A stretch of 64,000 bases of DNA from Lepidostoma basale (GCA_022606425.2 JAHDVF020001563.1:248001-312000); one strand, 5' to 3'. Numbered from the stretch's first letter, positions 39,261-49,290 are shown. Notes: a model not told the origin generated them from the sequence alone. Numbers and translations: made by a program.

Positions 39261-39474
39261 CTCTCTCCTTCGATGCTTTATACAAAATTAAATAATTATA
39301 TAATGTCTGATGTTTCTTGATAACGATTTACAAAAAAATTCCATATTAAATATTTAATGAAACCCTTAGAATACATTTCATAATTTTCTCATTAAATATA
39401 ATAAATTTGAAAAAAAATTACATTGTGTAATATTTTAATTCAAGTACTTACAACCATATTTATTGTTTCTTGAA

Positions 39475-39578
39475 GAATGATGTAAATTTCCATTATCAAA
39501 TGTCCATTTGTTTGCCTTAGCAAGGCGAAATATAATAAAACTTCTAAAAAACAAATGTTTTACTCATATTAATTAAAA
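39475..39578. repeat. H1 remnant
   Basis: ATGATGTAAATTTCCATTAT (reversed H1 tail), GCCTTAGCAAGGCGAAAT, ATAATAAAACTTCTAAAAAA. Arms are shortened; GAAAC is GAAAT and there is no cleavage triplet. Confidence 0.6.
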
Positions 39579-39744
39579 TCATTCCATGTTACATTCCGAT
39601 TTATTTTAATCCTAAATAAGTTATGTAGCTACCTTAACTTCTTAAGAAAAAAAATGTTCTTAAAAAATATACCTTCTTCAACTGAACAAAAGGGAAGTTA
39701 ATAAGAATAAAAAGCTTATATAAATTAATAATACATTTTCTAAC

Positions 39745-40010
39745 ATGATCATGACCCACCGTTCTAACATTCTATTCGTCCTCGCGCACACTTTCTCCTA
39801 CCCCTCTTTCACCCCTCCACTTTATATTTCTAACTGTGTTGTTCTCTGATTTTATATTTAGTTTACTCTCTCACCCTGACGAAGCTCCGGGCGGGAGCGA
39901 AACCGGTTGGTGTGACCAAATAAAGTGGTATTGATACAAATACTAAAAATGTATCATATTATTTTTTTTATTTTATATTGTCACATCACAAATTAAGGGC
40001 TTCATAAAGT
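39745..40010 (+). repeat. H6 repeat, copy a (single unit with body)
   Basis: A plus-strand H6 unit: body (TCATGACCCACCGTTCTAAC; ACCCCTCTTTCACCCCTCC), hammerhead, then GACCAAATAAAGTGGTATTG and the family tail TCACAAATTAAGGGCTTCAT. The same body occurs reversed at 41515-41650, so it is part of the element. Confidence 0.85.
39872..39912 (+). ncRNA. Hammerhead ribozyme motif, H6a
   Basis: Box 1 CUGACGA (39876-39882), extra A, perfect 5-bp stem II GCUCC/GGAGC with loop of five, GAAAC (39899-39903), then self-complementary ACCGGU, with U at 16.1 and U as cleavage base (39907-39908), stem I CACC/GGUG four perfect pairs. Every invariant core base is present. Cleavage triplet GUU, which is permitted by the NUH rule. 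Confidence 0.78.
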
Positions 40011-40124
40011 TTATAATAAGAAGCTTTACAATTATTTTTTAATTTTTAGAAAATCGTTCCAAACTCACAAGGAGGTGTTTATACGATGTAAATATATATT
40101 TATTAGAATATGTAAGATCTTCTT

Positions 40125-40270
40125 CTTCTTCCTTATTGTCTCTCTTCTGTTCTCCAGAGTGTTGCTCCTCTTGTGAGATAGTCTCCCAGCTGTCATTCCA
40201 TCTTTTAGGAGGTCTTCCACGAGGACGAGTCCCATGAGGCTGATTATGCAATCCAATATAGGGGAGTCTG
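40125..40270 (-). mobile_element. LINE C 3' fragment
   Basis: Minus strand encodes HGTRPRGRPPKRWNDSWETI and SQEEQHSGEQKRDNKEEEED, an intact C-terminus of the LINE C family with the K-R-W-x-D-S-W motif. Ends in reversed GAAGAAGA repeats at 40118-40130. Confidence 0.8.
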
Positions 40271-40484
40271 GTGGTGTCTATTCATTGAACATGATCGTAC
40301 CAGTCCCCCCTTTCATTGTCTGCTCCATCTTATAATATAATTCAACCTCACATATCTCTATTATTCTGGTATTCCTCACGCGATCTCTCAGAGTCTTGCC
40401 TACTTCGCCTCAGTGTCTTAAAGATAATAATTAAAAAAATATATATTTTATTTATAGATCGAGAATTTTATAAAATAGAAATTG

Positions 40485-40612
40485 AAAGAATCGACGTTCA
40501 TGTATAACTTGTTGTATGAATATAGAAGAATCTAAAGAAGTTTGTCTGTATTGAGTATTCATTCCTTTTGTTTACCCCTCCAAAGAAACTGCGTAATGGT
40601 TTATTTTGTTGT
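40485..40612 (+). mobile_element. LINE A2 3' fragment
   Basis: GAAAGAATCGACGTTCATGT, TGAATATAGAAGAATCTAAA, TTTACCCCTCCAAAGAAACT; decayed copy of the LINE A2 end. Confidence 0.65.
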
Positions 40613-40739
40613 TTGCTTATTAGTACATCCTAAAAATATTCCATTTTATGAAATACATCGTCACAAAGATAGTTCAAAACGTTTCGAAACTGGTGGGTCA
40701 TTAAAATAACCAGTAAATAAATCAAAATGAAGATTCTGT

Positions 40740-41060
40740 AGTCGTAGCCAACACAATTGAATAGCTTCTGGAATATTGCATTCTATTGCCGGAATCAAAG
40801 CGCCAAAGAGAACACAGAACAAGCCGGTTCAAGATTAATAACGAACACGGAAATAATCTATGGTCGGGGTACTAATAGATTGAACTAAGCAACGTCCGAC
40901 CCCAGGGAATTAAACTTGTAAAATTCATTAGTATCTAGTTACCCTCCAATTGCCGTCTCGTGATTTACACAAGTTACTATTATCAATATTTCAATACTCA
41001 AGGGCCGTACAAGTAACCACCGGTGTAGGGGTCCGAAGAGGTATCGATTCTCCTGGTCAT
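40740..41060. other. Unique islet, candidate conserved non-coding element
   Basis: Non-repeated (AGAACAAGCCGGTTCAAG; ACGTCCGACCCCAGGG; AACCACCGGTGTAGGGGTCC). No coding evidence. Confidence 0.35.
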
Positions 41061-41389
41061 ATCGATACCTTTAATTTTAAATTTGATTCAAAAGCAATAT
41101 GCCTTAGGCTTTCTGTAACAATATTTCTAAATAATAGTATTAAATGATAATGTACAAAAAAAATGACAATCATTTGTTTAACTCATCACAACTACTATTA
41201 TAAATCAAGTACTTATGTCGATTATACCCAAGTTTCGCAGTTATCTGGTGGTATTTTCGAATTCGATTGCTTTGGCAGTGCAATATAATATACGCCGTTA
41301 ATCTTTAATCGCATTTCTAATTCATTTATAATGAGTTTTGGATATTTTTATATATCAAAGTACTTTAAAAAGGCTTATTTTATACTTTC
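41061..41389. other. AT-rich DNA, nothing supported
   Basis: No supported feature; TACCCAAGTTTCGCAG at 41227 hints at a decayed H3 arm. Confidence 0.4.
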
Positions 41390-41476
41390 GTATGAAGCAC
41401 TTAATTTGTAGTGTGACATTATTAAATAAAATAAGAATACACTTTTAGTAATTTGTATTAACACCACTTTATTTGG

Positions 41477-41519
41477 TATTACCAACCGGTTTCGCTCCCG
41501 CAGGAGCTTCGTCAAAGTG
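41477..41519 (-). ncRNA. Hammerhead ribozyme motif, H6b left arm
   Basis: Minus strand: box 1 UUGACGA (41509-41515; C3 is U), extra A, stem II GCUCC/GGAGC, GAAAC (41489-41493), ACCGGU with UU triplet end, stem I weakened (U-G, C-G, A-U). Close to the family consensus. Confidence 0.68.
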
Positions 41520-41710
41520 AGAGGGTAAACTAAATATAAAATTAGAGAACAACCTATAAATAAATTAATATAAAGCAGAGGGAAGAAAGAGTGGGGAGTA
41601 AGGGAAAGTGGGCGTGAGGACGAATATACTGTTTAAACGGTGAGTCATGCTCATTAGGGAAAAATTATGGAGAATTTATAATTTAGATTTTAGTGGCGGA
41701 CAGGGGAGTT

Positions 41711-41752
41711 CAATTCTGACGAAGCTCCGGCGGGAGTGAAACCGGTTGGTGT
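41711..41752 (+). ncRNA. Hammerhead ribozyme motif, H6b right arm
   Basis: Box 1 CUGACGA (41716-41722) intact, extra A, stem II GCUCC/GGAGU (one G-U), GAAAC (41738-41742), ACCGGU U. The 5' side of stem I has mutated (CAATT for CACC), so only the ribozyme core is preserved. Confidence 0.7.
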
Positions 41753-41859
41753 TAACAAAAAAAGGTGTTAATACAAATAACTAAAAGTTTATTATTATTT
41801 TACTTATTTTATACACTGATATACGCGTGTACGTTGTGAAATTTTGTAATGACGATTCT

Positions 41860-41945
41860 TTGTGAATTAAAACACTTTTTTTCAATTTTGGGCTGAAGGT
41901 TTACCACCTTCATCATCAGGAGAACGATATAAACTAACCAAAAAT
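41860..41945 (-). repeat. H4 half element, copy d, with intact box 1
   Basis: Minus strand: CUGAUGA (41913-41919) intact, extra U, perfect 6-bp stem II GAAGGU/ACCUUC (41895-41911), but GAAA is replaced (AGCC). This copy shows the original H4 box 1 and stem II lost elsewhere. Confidence 0.65.
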
Positions 41946-42261
41946 ATTTTTAATAAAATACAAGAACCTAAGTATCTTGCATGCTTTTTATTTGTAATTA
42001 TTACATTCACTTTTTGTTACCTCATGAAAAATCAATTGCCAAACTTCTCTTAATTGACATAATTACCTAGGTATAAACACAAAATACAAATAATTTTGAC
42101 ATCTATTTTCAATTTTAAGAAGTTAATAGATAATGTTGTTGATTACGTTAATAGCAAACTTTTTCTTTTTTATTGCAACATCGAACACACATAATTTACG
42201 CAATCGCAATGCTTTCCATTAAAATGTTAAAACTTCTAATAATTTTTTTTTTTTACGCCTA
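41946..42261. other. AT-rich DNA, nothing supported
   Basis: No supported feature. Confidence 0.5.
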
Positions 42262-42372
42262 AACAGAGCGAAACAAGTCATTCCCATTTAATATAATAAA
42301 ACTTCTTGAAAACAGGCGTTTTTATTCTTATTAATTATTAAATATACAGCTTTACATGATTGTTCAAGACCT
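42262..42372 (+). repeat. H1 right half
   Basis: GCGAAACAAGTCATTCCCAT, arm (AATAAAACTTCTTGAAAAC) and tail (CAGCTTTACATGATTGTTC). Box 1 and the left arm are absent; GAAAC and GUC survive. Confidence 0.75.
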
Positions 42373-42374
42373 TT

Positions 42375-43004
42375 TATAGTTTGAGTACTTATATCGATAC
42401 CTTGTATTCGAATTCCATCCCTAATTCTTACACACATGCCACACAATCGGAGGTGCAGGGGATCAAATCCCATCGCGGCAAGAACCCTTGTTCCTGAATC
42501 GTCTTTGGTAATATCAAATTACACGCAGTACCCCTCGAGCTCCTCCGATGGGGTGAATCGGTGAATTCCGGATTATCTCGTGCGCTAAGACCGTTGTTAA
42601 GCGGTCTGTATTATAATGCGTGTGTACATACCTGAATATATACTTAATTAGCCTCGCTGATCGTCGCACACTGGGGATCGAAATGACAAATTATTTACAT
42701 TGTTTGTGTGCTATAGATACACGCGTGAATCAACGTTATATTTTTATTTTCGAACCAAATCAACAGAATTACTCAAATAGACACAGAGGGTTCTGTCAAC
42801 AACGATTTGATACACTTGAATAAGTTTATTTATTTCTAAACTAAACTTATTGTTAACTAGCGCATTCGTTGTATGTAACGGTTTATTGATAATGATAACA
42901 AACTATTTATTGTTATACCGAATAAATTATGTATCTTATCTTGAAGTGAATTTTTTTTTTAAATTATAATTTTATTAAATAAAATAATATTACACTTTTA
43001 AATA
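42375..43004. other. Unannotated DNA with a GC-richer patch at 42420-42620
   Basis: Patch (GCCACACAATCGGAGGTGC; CCCTCGAGCTCCTCCGATGG) is non-repeated and could be regulatory. No gene supported. Confidence 0.35.
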
Positions 43005-43034
43005 GTAATTTGTATAAACACCTCTTTATTTATT

Positions 43035-43075
43035 TACCAACCGGTTTCGCTCCCGCCGGAGCTTCGTCGGGTGAG
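43035..43075 (-). ncRNA. Hammerhead ribozyme motif, H6c left arm
   Basis: Minus strand: box 1 has lost one base (C-GACGA, U4 deleted), extra A, stem II GCUCC/GGAGC, GAAAC (43044-43048), ACCGGU U, stem I CACC/GGUA. U4 deletion should abolish cleavage. Confidence 0.6.
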
Positions 43076-43109
43076 AGAATAAACTGTTCGAATAATCAGT
43101 TTATTCTCT

Positions 43110-43150
43110 CACCCTGACGAAGCTCCGGCGGGATCGAAACCGATTGGTGT
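43110..43150 (+). ncRNA. Hammerhead ribozyme motif, H6c right arm
   Basis: Box 1 CUGACGA (43114-43120) intact, extra A, stem II GCUCC/GGAUC (4 of 5), GAAAC (43136-43140), CGA, UU (43144-43145), stem I CACC/GGUG perfect. The core is complete; stem III is slightly mismatched. Confidence 0.72.
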
Positions 43151-43254
43151 TACCAAATAGAGTGGTGTTAATACAAATTACTAAAAGTGTATTATTACTT
43201 TATTAAATAATGTCACACCATAAATTAAGTGACTCATACGAAAGTTTGTATTTT

Positions 43255-43545
43255 TATTCTTCTTCTTCTTTTAATATATCTGACGATCTGTGGCACAGAA
43301 ATCAAGTCTCGGGGGATGATGAGGTCTAGCTTTCCCTCCATTTCTCAGGCGGTCATCCAGGTGGGCAGTGTCCAGAGGGGCTTTCATGAGCGGCTGTATA
43401 TGCGAGTCTGTCAATATCCATTCGGGTCGCCATTCCATGATGTCGGCAACTTAGGTTCGACGCCTATTTTTTCGAAGGCTCACGCCGAGCATCCCTCTCC
43501 ATGGATTCATGTTGTATGCATTTTAACTACTCTAACAAATAATAA
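43255..43545 (-). mobile_element. LINE C 3' fragment
   Basis: Minus strand: DSHIQPLMKAPLDTAHLDD matches SHIQPIMKPLRTPPP at 10640, with PHHPPRLDFCATDRQIY and a reversed GAAGAAGAAGAA tail at 43258-43272. Frame over most of this length is open but degenerate upstream. Confidence 0.75.
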
Positions 43546-43629
43546 TAGTTCTGTCTTTAATAATTTTAGTCCGTTTATTTATATGTTTCTTCTATATTCG
43601 CCTTCATTTTATATTGTGGGTTCATATTT

Positions 43630-43835
43630 GAATAAATATAACTGCACTTAGTATTTTTACAACCCTTTATTATACTTTTCTCATCCATTTTTCGGTTGTG
43701 ACCCAACCTTTTTCGATGTACATTTTTTTTTTTAATTTTTTCCATTGAAAAAGGTTGGGTCACAACCGAAACATGTCTGTGAAAAGTGTAATAAAGGGTC
43801 GTAAAAATACTTAATGCAATTATATTTATTCACAT
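43630..43835. repeat. H8 palindrome
   Basis: Arms TATTTTTACAACCCTTTATT and the mirrored AATAAAGGGTCGTAAAAATA; core hairpins AACCTTTTTC and GAAAAAGGTT face each other around a T run. The right arm is a good plus-strand hammerhead; the left one is degenerate. Confidence 0.9.
43736..43786 (+). ncRNA. Hammerhead ribozyme motif, H8 right arm
   Basis: Box 1 UUGAAAA (43745-43751), extra A, perfect 5-bp stem II GGUUG/CAACC with loop GGUCA, GAAAC (43768-43772), AU, GUC (43775-43777), stem I of seven pairs around one mismatch (43737-43744 with 43778-43785). Box 1 has U3 and A8, conserving the core 3-8 pair. Confidence 0.68.
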
Positions 43836-44655
43836 TTATTTATGTTTCAATACATCTTAAAACAAAAAACATCAATCAACTTGATATGTGTTTGACAGGA
43901 ATTGTTTTTTTTTTAATCACTTGCCAATTAAATATTTAGGTAATCGGTCGTGATTAAAAGTAGTCTATGGAAAAAAAATTAAACGTAGCGATGTATAATT
44001 TTGATATATGTATGATTGTATGACCAGGAAGTCAATGATAATATATGTTGATGCATATTTTCATTAGCTTTATATACAAAAAAATCACTATGAAAATATA
44101 TTTTATGACGTTAACAAATAATTCATAATTAATTAATTTATTACTCCGTGTGAATAACAATATTTTTGTCAAAAATAATTCAATATGAAATATTATATAT
44201 TGTTCTTTCTGTGCATCTTTGAAAGACAGATCAGCGATTCGAAATTTCCACATTGATACATATTTCACGCCAGTCATATCTACATTGATAAAGTACCCCA
44301 TTCTCTTACATAGAAAATGCTAGTAATATGATCGTATATGATCTCGGCTCCGCCCGATCGCCCAAGATATGAATATTATTTGTCACCGAAACTTCGCAAC
44401 ACAAGTCGCACTCAGAAATGCTTCTTTCTAGCACTTGTGGAATCGGTAGTCTTTATAAAATTTCACCCTATAAAGATTCTTCGAATCCACTGGTGGTATG
44501 CAGTTTTTTTTAATGTGTTCAACCATCTCATTCTTGAAATACGTTGTAATAAAAAGTTTCATATGAGTTTATATCAGCTTTTTTAAAGGTAGTTATCGAT
44601 ATTATTGGTACACAAACAAAAGTTATTATTTATAAGAATAGAAATACATAAATAA
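43836..44655. other. AT-rich DNA with an islet at 44335-44460
   Basis: The islet (CTCGGCTCCGCCCGATCGCC) is non-repeated. Frames have no recognisable domain. Confidence 0.4.
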
Positions 44656-44659
44656 TAAG

Positions 44660-45285
44660 ATATAAGGCACTTATTAGATGAGTGTGGCTCGGTGATATGG
44701 AGTCCCCACGAGGCGAGATACTCGCTCATGTTAGAGAGGGTTCAGAAAAGATTTCTGAGATATCTCTACATGAGGGAGTTTGGTAGCTATCCGTGGCTTT
44801 ATCCCACTGCATTCCTCTTGGGCATGCTGGGGACCAATAGTTTACAGATAAGAAGGGATGGGTGCACACTTACCCATTTCTTCAGACTTATCAGGGGATT
44901 CTTTGAGAACTCCGTCATCTTGGAGGCTATCCATCTTTATGTTCCGGATGGCTATCTTCGACAGCGTCAGCACAGACTGTTTTATCTCCCAGCATGCAGA
45001 ACCAACCTGCCTCTGGTGATGCCGGTGGGGAGAGCAATCAAACTGCTGAACATGATCGCTTCGGAGATCGATGTCTTTCATATTCGTGAAAGTACATTCA
45101 GAAGACAAATACTCTTGACTTTGGAGAGTATTTTGTATTCCTAATATCGAACCATCTCTCATGCGTTCCTGGTATTATATATTCCTTATGTTTTACCTGT
45201 TCTCAATAGATGCCTTAAACTATAAAAAATGTTTGTAATGTCTTTTGAGAAAATAAACTGATTTGATTTGATTTGATTTGATTTT
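44660..45285 (+). mobile_element. Jockey-type LINE 3' fragment, 150-codon open frame
   Basis: Open over 44692-45144: SPHEARYSLMLERVQKRFLR (a connection-region motif of jockey-type reverse transcriptases), YPWLYPTAFLLGMLGTNSL, RTNLPLVMPVGRAIKLLN, RQILLTLESILYS and stop, then a 3' UTR and the repeat (TTTGA)4 tail at 45258-45280. 5' truncated. The open frame is well preserved compared with the others in the window. Confidence 0.9.
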
Positions 45286-45289
45286 TCTC

Positions 45290-45995
45290 CTAAATTTATA
45301 ATCCTGGCGGCGCAATAGTTAAACACCACACATCGATATGATTTGAAAAATAAGAAAGTAAAAATTTAGAAAAACTACCCAAATTCAATTTAAGGGTCTT
45401 ATTGACCTGTTAAGGTATTTTTTGTACATTAAAAAAAGTAATTGGCGAGCAAAACAAAATTCTGTTAATAATCAGGTAGTCTAAGTTTATCGCTATTTTG
45501 TTAGACAATCACCTGAAATATGTAATACATGTAATTTTCTATGGTATTAACCTGAACCACACTCGTCGAATGAAAGATTAAATTAATCATTAAAAAATAC
45601 TTAAGTCTGTGAAAATATTTAAAAACAAAATTCACAATTCTCGTATTGACATGTTTTAAAAAGTCAGCGTTAAGATTTTAGAGACGGTGTGAGAAAACAG
45701 CGGGATAGGAATATATTTTATCATAAACCCCTATAATTTACACACACTCATTGAAAGAATTTCTGTTACTCATTTATATATCAAATTGTGTCATTATGAT
45801 AAATTAAAACTTTAATAAATTGAACTTTGGAAAAATACAACAAATAAAATATTAAGTTTAAAGTATGAAGTAAAAATATATTATCGAACATAAATTAAAT
45901 GAGAACTGACATTATCATTGAATAATTTAAAAAAAAACAAGTGAATAAAAGTGGTCATCATTCACAATACCTATTATAAAACATTAAAACAACAA
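45290..45995. other. AT-rich DNA, nothing supported
   Basis: No supported feature. Confidence 0.5.
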
Positions 45996-45999
45996 AAAA

Positions 46000-46160
46000 A
46001 TATACAAATTTCTTTATTATTATGTATTTAGTTTGCTTCCACCTGTGTTTATGTTCGACCGGTTTCGGCAGCTTGCTGCCATCTTCTGGTGGAATATAAA
46101 CACAAGTGGAAGCACACTAAATACATAATGTCAAAGAAACTTTGTATCATTTTTTTTTTG
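46000..46160. repeat. H7 palindrome with a single, long-stemmed hammerhead
   Basis: Arms of about 45 bases (TATGTATTTAGTTTGCTTCC facing GGAAGCACACTAAATACATA) form the extended stem I of one minus-strand hammerhead, not two ribozymes. It is unlike the other families in this respect. Confidence 0.85.
46044..46104 (-). ncRNA. Hammerhead ribozyme motif, H7
   Basis: Minus strand: box 1 CAGAAGA (46082-46088; U4 is A), extra U, stem II GGCAG/CUGCC with loop CAAG, GAAAC (46062-46066), self-complementary ACCGGU, GUC (46057-46059), stem I beginning with C-G then an internal loop and eight pairs (GUGUUUAU/AUAAACAC). Apart from U4 the core is intact. Confidence 0.58.
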
Positions 46161-46494
46161 GTTTTCATTATTTAAAATGAACTTCTACCAAGAAATTTCA
46201 ATTAAAAACATTAATTACCTATCATAAAATTAAACCTTAGCTGATTAATCTATTTAAAATATGTCTACTGCTACATTTGTTCTCTCAACGTTAGTACTCA
46301 ATTTTCAAAAAGTTGTAAAGATTGTACAACTATTTTCATTGTTATTGTCTTATATTATTCATTGTACATATACAACCATCCAAATCTTAAAGCACTCCAC
46401 TATAATGTCGACCAGCAAGATATTGGCTTCTGGTTAAAAATTACGTCTCCTTTGTGTAACATATTAAAACAATTTATATTATTCCACCAGGAGG
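46161..46494. other. AT-rich DNA, nothing supported
   Basis: No supported feature. Confidence 0.5.
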
Positions 46495-46820
46495 AAATAA
46501 ATCGATAGAAGGTAGCGGCTTGTCGGTTGTACCACAGTTGCCCGCCCGCGGCCTGACGTCACGCCAAGACCGCCCGCCACGTCTTATGGGCCACAAATAA
46601 ATTCCTTCAAATAAACATGTTATCCTGATAGCAGTAATTATGTGGCATTTATCTTCGGACTACTCACAATAGCTTATTATATCCCTTTAAATTATATTTG
46701 AATCGTACCTGCGGGCATTCGCCAGGAACTGTTTCGGTTTTATCTAATTGAATCATTAAACCAATCACGGGTCATTATGCAGCCGACATACCGAGGAGTA
46801 TCCAAGGGTCGTCAGGATTC
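46495..46820. other. Unique GC-richer islet, candidate conserved non-coding element
   Basis: Non-repeated (CCCGCCCGCGGCCTGACG; TGGGCCACAAATAAATTCC; GCAGTAATTATGTGGCATTT). TTTAT/TAATTA cores are present in GC-richer context. Inference only. Confidence 0.45.
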
Positions 46821-47129
46821 GACACGAATGGTTATTTGAAAATAATTGCTTTATTATTCTGGTATCTTTTCATCTAAGTTATGCACCGTTTCAGTAATTG
46901 AGGGCTGATCATTACAAAGGTGCCAAGTACCAATAGAGTCAAAAAGGAGTTTTTGATAGCAATTGGAGTTAGAGACGATTACCAATAACCGTGCAAATTG
47001 CGCAAAGTAATAATCTTCACCATACAGATGCCACATGTGGTTATAATGATCAATTTTTTTCTCATTTTTTTTTATTATGTATTTAAACCACTTAGCACCT
47101 TTATATTTATTTATTTATTAAGTAATTTT
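46821..47129. other. Unannotated DNA
   Basis: Ordinary to AT-rich composition, 60-codon minus frame without domain. Nothing supported. Confidence 0.4.
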
Positions 47130-47305
47130 ATTAAAACGAGTGAAAACGTTTGTTTCTAGAAGTTTTTTCATAGTTTATGGGAATGACATATTTCACCTTT
47201 ATAAGGCATTTATAAAAATGCGAATGAACAAAAACACACGTTTTTATTCGTATTAAGTATTTAATATAGAGTTTTACATCATTGTTTAAGAAACAATTAG
47301 TTTTA
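47130..47305. repeat. H1 palindrome, collapsed copy
   Basis: Arms AACGAGTGAAAACG and CGTTTTTATTCGTATTAA, centre deleted to TTTCACCTTTATAAGGC, complete tail (GAGTTTTACATCATTGTT). No ribozyme core. Confidence 0.75.
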
Positions 47306-47619
47306 TTATTTATTATTATTAAATCATACTTCAATCACATTTTTTTTATTGCAATTCAAATCAAAATATATATTTTATTTCAAATAACAAAACCGAAATT
47401 TCTTTTTGACTACAATTAACAAGATATGTTTAATTATTACTGTGTATCAGTAAAGATAAATGTTATTTTAGTAACATTTCTTTATTGCATGTTTACATAC
47501 ATTTTATTAAACCCCATAAATATTATTGGGAAGAAAAATAAACGTTCAAGAGTTTTAGATTTAAAAATGTATGTATTTTTTCAACTAGACTCTTCAAGTT
47601 GCTAATAACAGCCGTGTCC

Positions 47620-48190
47620 GAGAGTCCAAGTATGACAAACGGAGGCCCCCCTCCATGCAGCCTCCTTGCAGCGCGCTGATTTCCCCGGTGGCAGTTTGGA
47701 GTAGCTCGCCGCATCAGGAGAGATATTTTACGTCTTCTTTAAAGTTCGCCGAGTCCCTCGCAGTTCCAGCAATAGCTGTAAACTATTAAGGAGGCCTCGA
47801 TCCGCCGAGAAGTCACACGGGCCGGGCGGGGAGCCGCGATATCGTGCCCGAATGTGCGCGCAAAACTTCGGTCATTAGTCATTTTTATACTAGCGGCCGG
47901 GGAAAAAATAAACACAGAGGTGGGCAACTTTGGCCCTTCGGACGTTTACGGACGAAAGCGAGCGGTAAATCGGCTGATTTATGGAGCGTGAGTTGCAATT
48001 TGCAGGCGGCCGAGGGACAGCCGCGTCCCCCGATGTCGTCGATTAAAATATGCTCCCACTAATGAGACGACTCGGGAGTGTTCTGTTCCGCCCGCACCCC
48101 CCTCCTCAAATGGGTTCTCGATTGTTTTAAGAGCGGGAAACTTTTCCCGCAAAGAGAAGCGGGCGCCGTTTCCATGGCTAGGAATTATTG
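47620..48190. other. CpG-rich unique island
   Basis: The most GC- and CpG-rich stretch of the window (GCCGGGCGGGGAGCCGCG; GCGGCCGAGGGACAGCCGCG; GCGGGCGCCGTTTCC). Overlapping frames of 60-72 codons on both strands lack recognisable domains and splice-bounded structure. Could be a promoter-proximal or enhancer element of a nearby gene, or a conserved non-coding element. Confidence 0.45.
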
Positions 48191-49120
48191 CGTAAATACG
48201 TTAAAGAAAGAAAGTTTTTAAATAATGTTTGTTTTCAAGTATGTTCCACTGTGGCATTCGCGAGAGTGTTCGTTTTATTCGTGTTTGCGTGACTCGAGAG
48301 TATAAAATATTAAGTTTCATATAATTGATCCTATCGGTTAATGTGCTAAACGGAGCATCGCCGCAGACTTAACATTCAGAAATAAGCTCTGCGTAATCAC
48401 TTTCACTTTACTCGGGAAAAATTATAACCTTTCATCCCCACAACAGTAACGTTCAAAATTAGCCCTGCTAAGTATTATTAGAAAATTTAAACGTTTCAAT
48501 GGAAATGAGCAAATGTTGAATTTTCCCGTTTTTGAAATTAGGAAGGATATCGCTTCTATAAAATATTCGGTCGGTTACATATGTGAGAGGGTTTTGTTAA
48601 TTTCTTTAAAGTTTACGACTTAGGGCGTTTTTTTCAAATTTATTATTTTCAGGAGTGGCTGGTCAAACCCTTTTATTGCGCCCGCAAGGTCACGGCTCAC
48701 TCCGCCAGGACAGGTTTTACAGTTCAGATTTACGGCCTGGAACTTAACGACTCGGGCGAATTGAAACAGCGACAGAAGACTTCCAAACTAACGGCTGCAC
48801 CCCGGAGCATAAGAGATTCATGCGGCGGCCTGCAGCCAACCGCCCTCCGCTCCTCCCGCCCTGGTATATGTGTGTCGTAAATTCACGAACACTGTGTAAT
48901 ATTGATACCAGCGGGTACACCCATTTATTGCAATTTATTTATGACAGTAATTTGTTGGCATAAACTTTACTGTTTATGAGACCGTTATCTAATGTCAAAT
49001 GTTTTAACACTCGATTTACGGTGCTAAATTATGTGCTTTCAATGAAATTCGTATTTAAATGTGATATACGGCACAGCTGCAAGTTTTTTTTTTTAAATTA
49101 GATACTAAAATATGTTTTAT
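48191..49120. other. Unique DNA of mixed composition with a second GC-rich block at 48655-48870
   Basis: Block: CCCGCAAGGTCACGGCTCAC; CACCCCGGAGCATAAGAG; CGCTCCTCCCGCCC. Not repeated, not coding as far as visible. Together with 47620-48190 it forms 1.3 kb of repeat-poor DNA. Confidence 0.4.
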
Positions 49121-49127
49121 CATAAAT

Positions 49128-49290
49128 TAAACTAACTTACCATCAAGCCGTTTAACGCAAGCGGTGAGAGAAATGATGTACTGCCACACTGGTTTTTTTT
49201 TCTTCTTATATACTATCTCGTTTTTCAGCATTCGTACATCATGTCATTCACGCGCGTCGATTTCTTCTACTCCTCACGTGGCTGACAATA
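49128..49290 (-). mobile_element. LINE A 3' fragment
   Basis: Reversed tail AAACTAACTTACCATCAAGC, decayed hairpin region and coding block to CTCCTCACGTGGCTGACA. 5' truncated. Confidence 0.75.

Larger units (their letters stand above)
41390..41815. repeat. H6 palindrome, copy b (two facing hammerheads and body)
   Basis: Left: family tail TTCGTATGAAGCACTTAATT, then the reversed arm and minus-strand ribozyme; centre: reversed body (41515-41650); right: plus-strand ribozyme and arm to ACAAATAACTAAAAGT. The tail lies on one side only. Confidence 0.9.
43005..43250. repeat. H6 palindrome, copy c (compact, two facing hammerheads)
   Basis: Arms of about 75 bases around CTGTTCGAATAATCAG. The left arm carries a minus-strand and the right arm a plus-strand ribozyme; the right side continues into the family tail (ATGTCACACCATAAATTAAG; CTCATACGAAAG). 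Confidence 0.9.

Noticed and set aside
43229..43651. 140-codon plus-strand open frame
   Set aside because: Most of it is antisense to the LINE C end and its last part runs into the H8 palindrome.
44338..44586. 82-codon frame after the islet at 44335
   Set aside because: No recognisable domain and no similarity to elements in the window.
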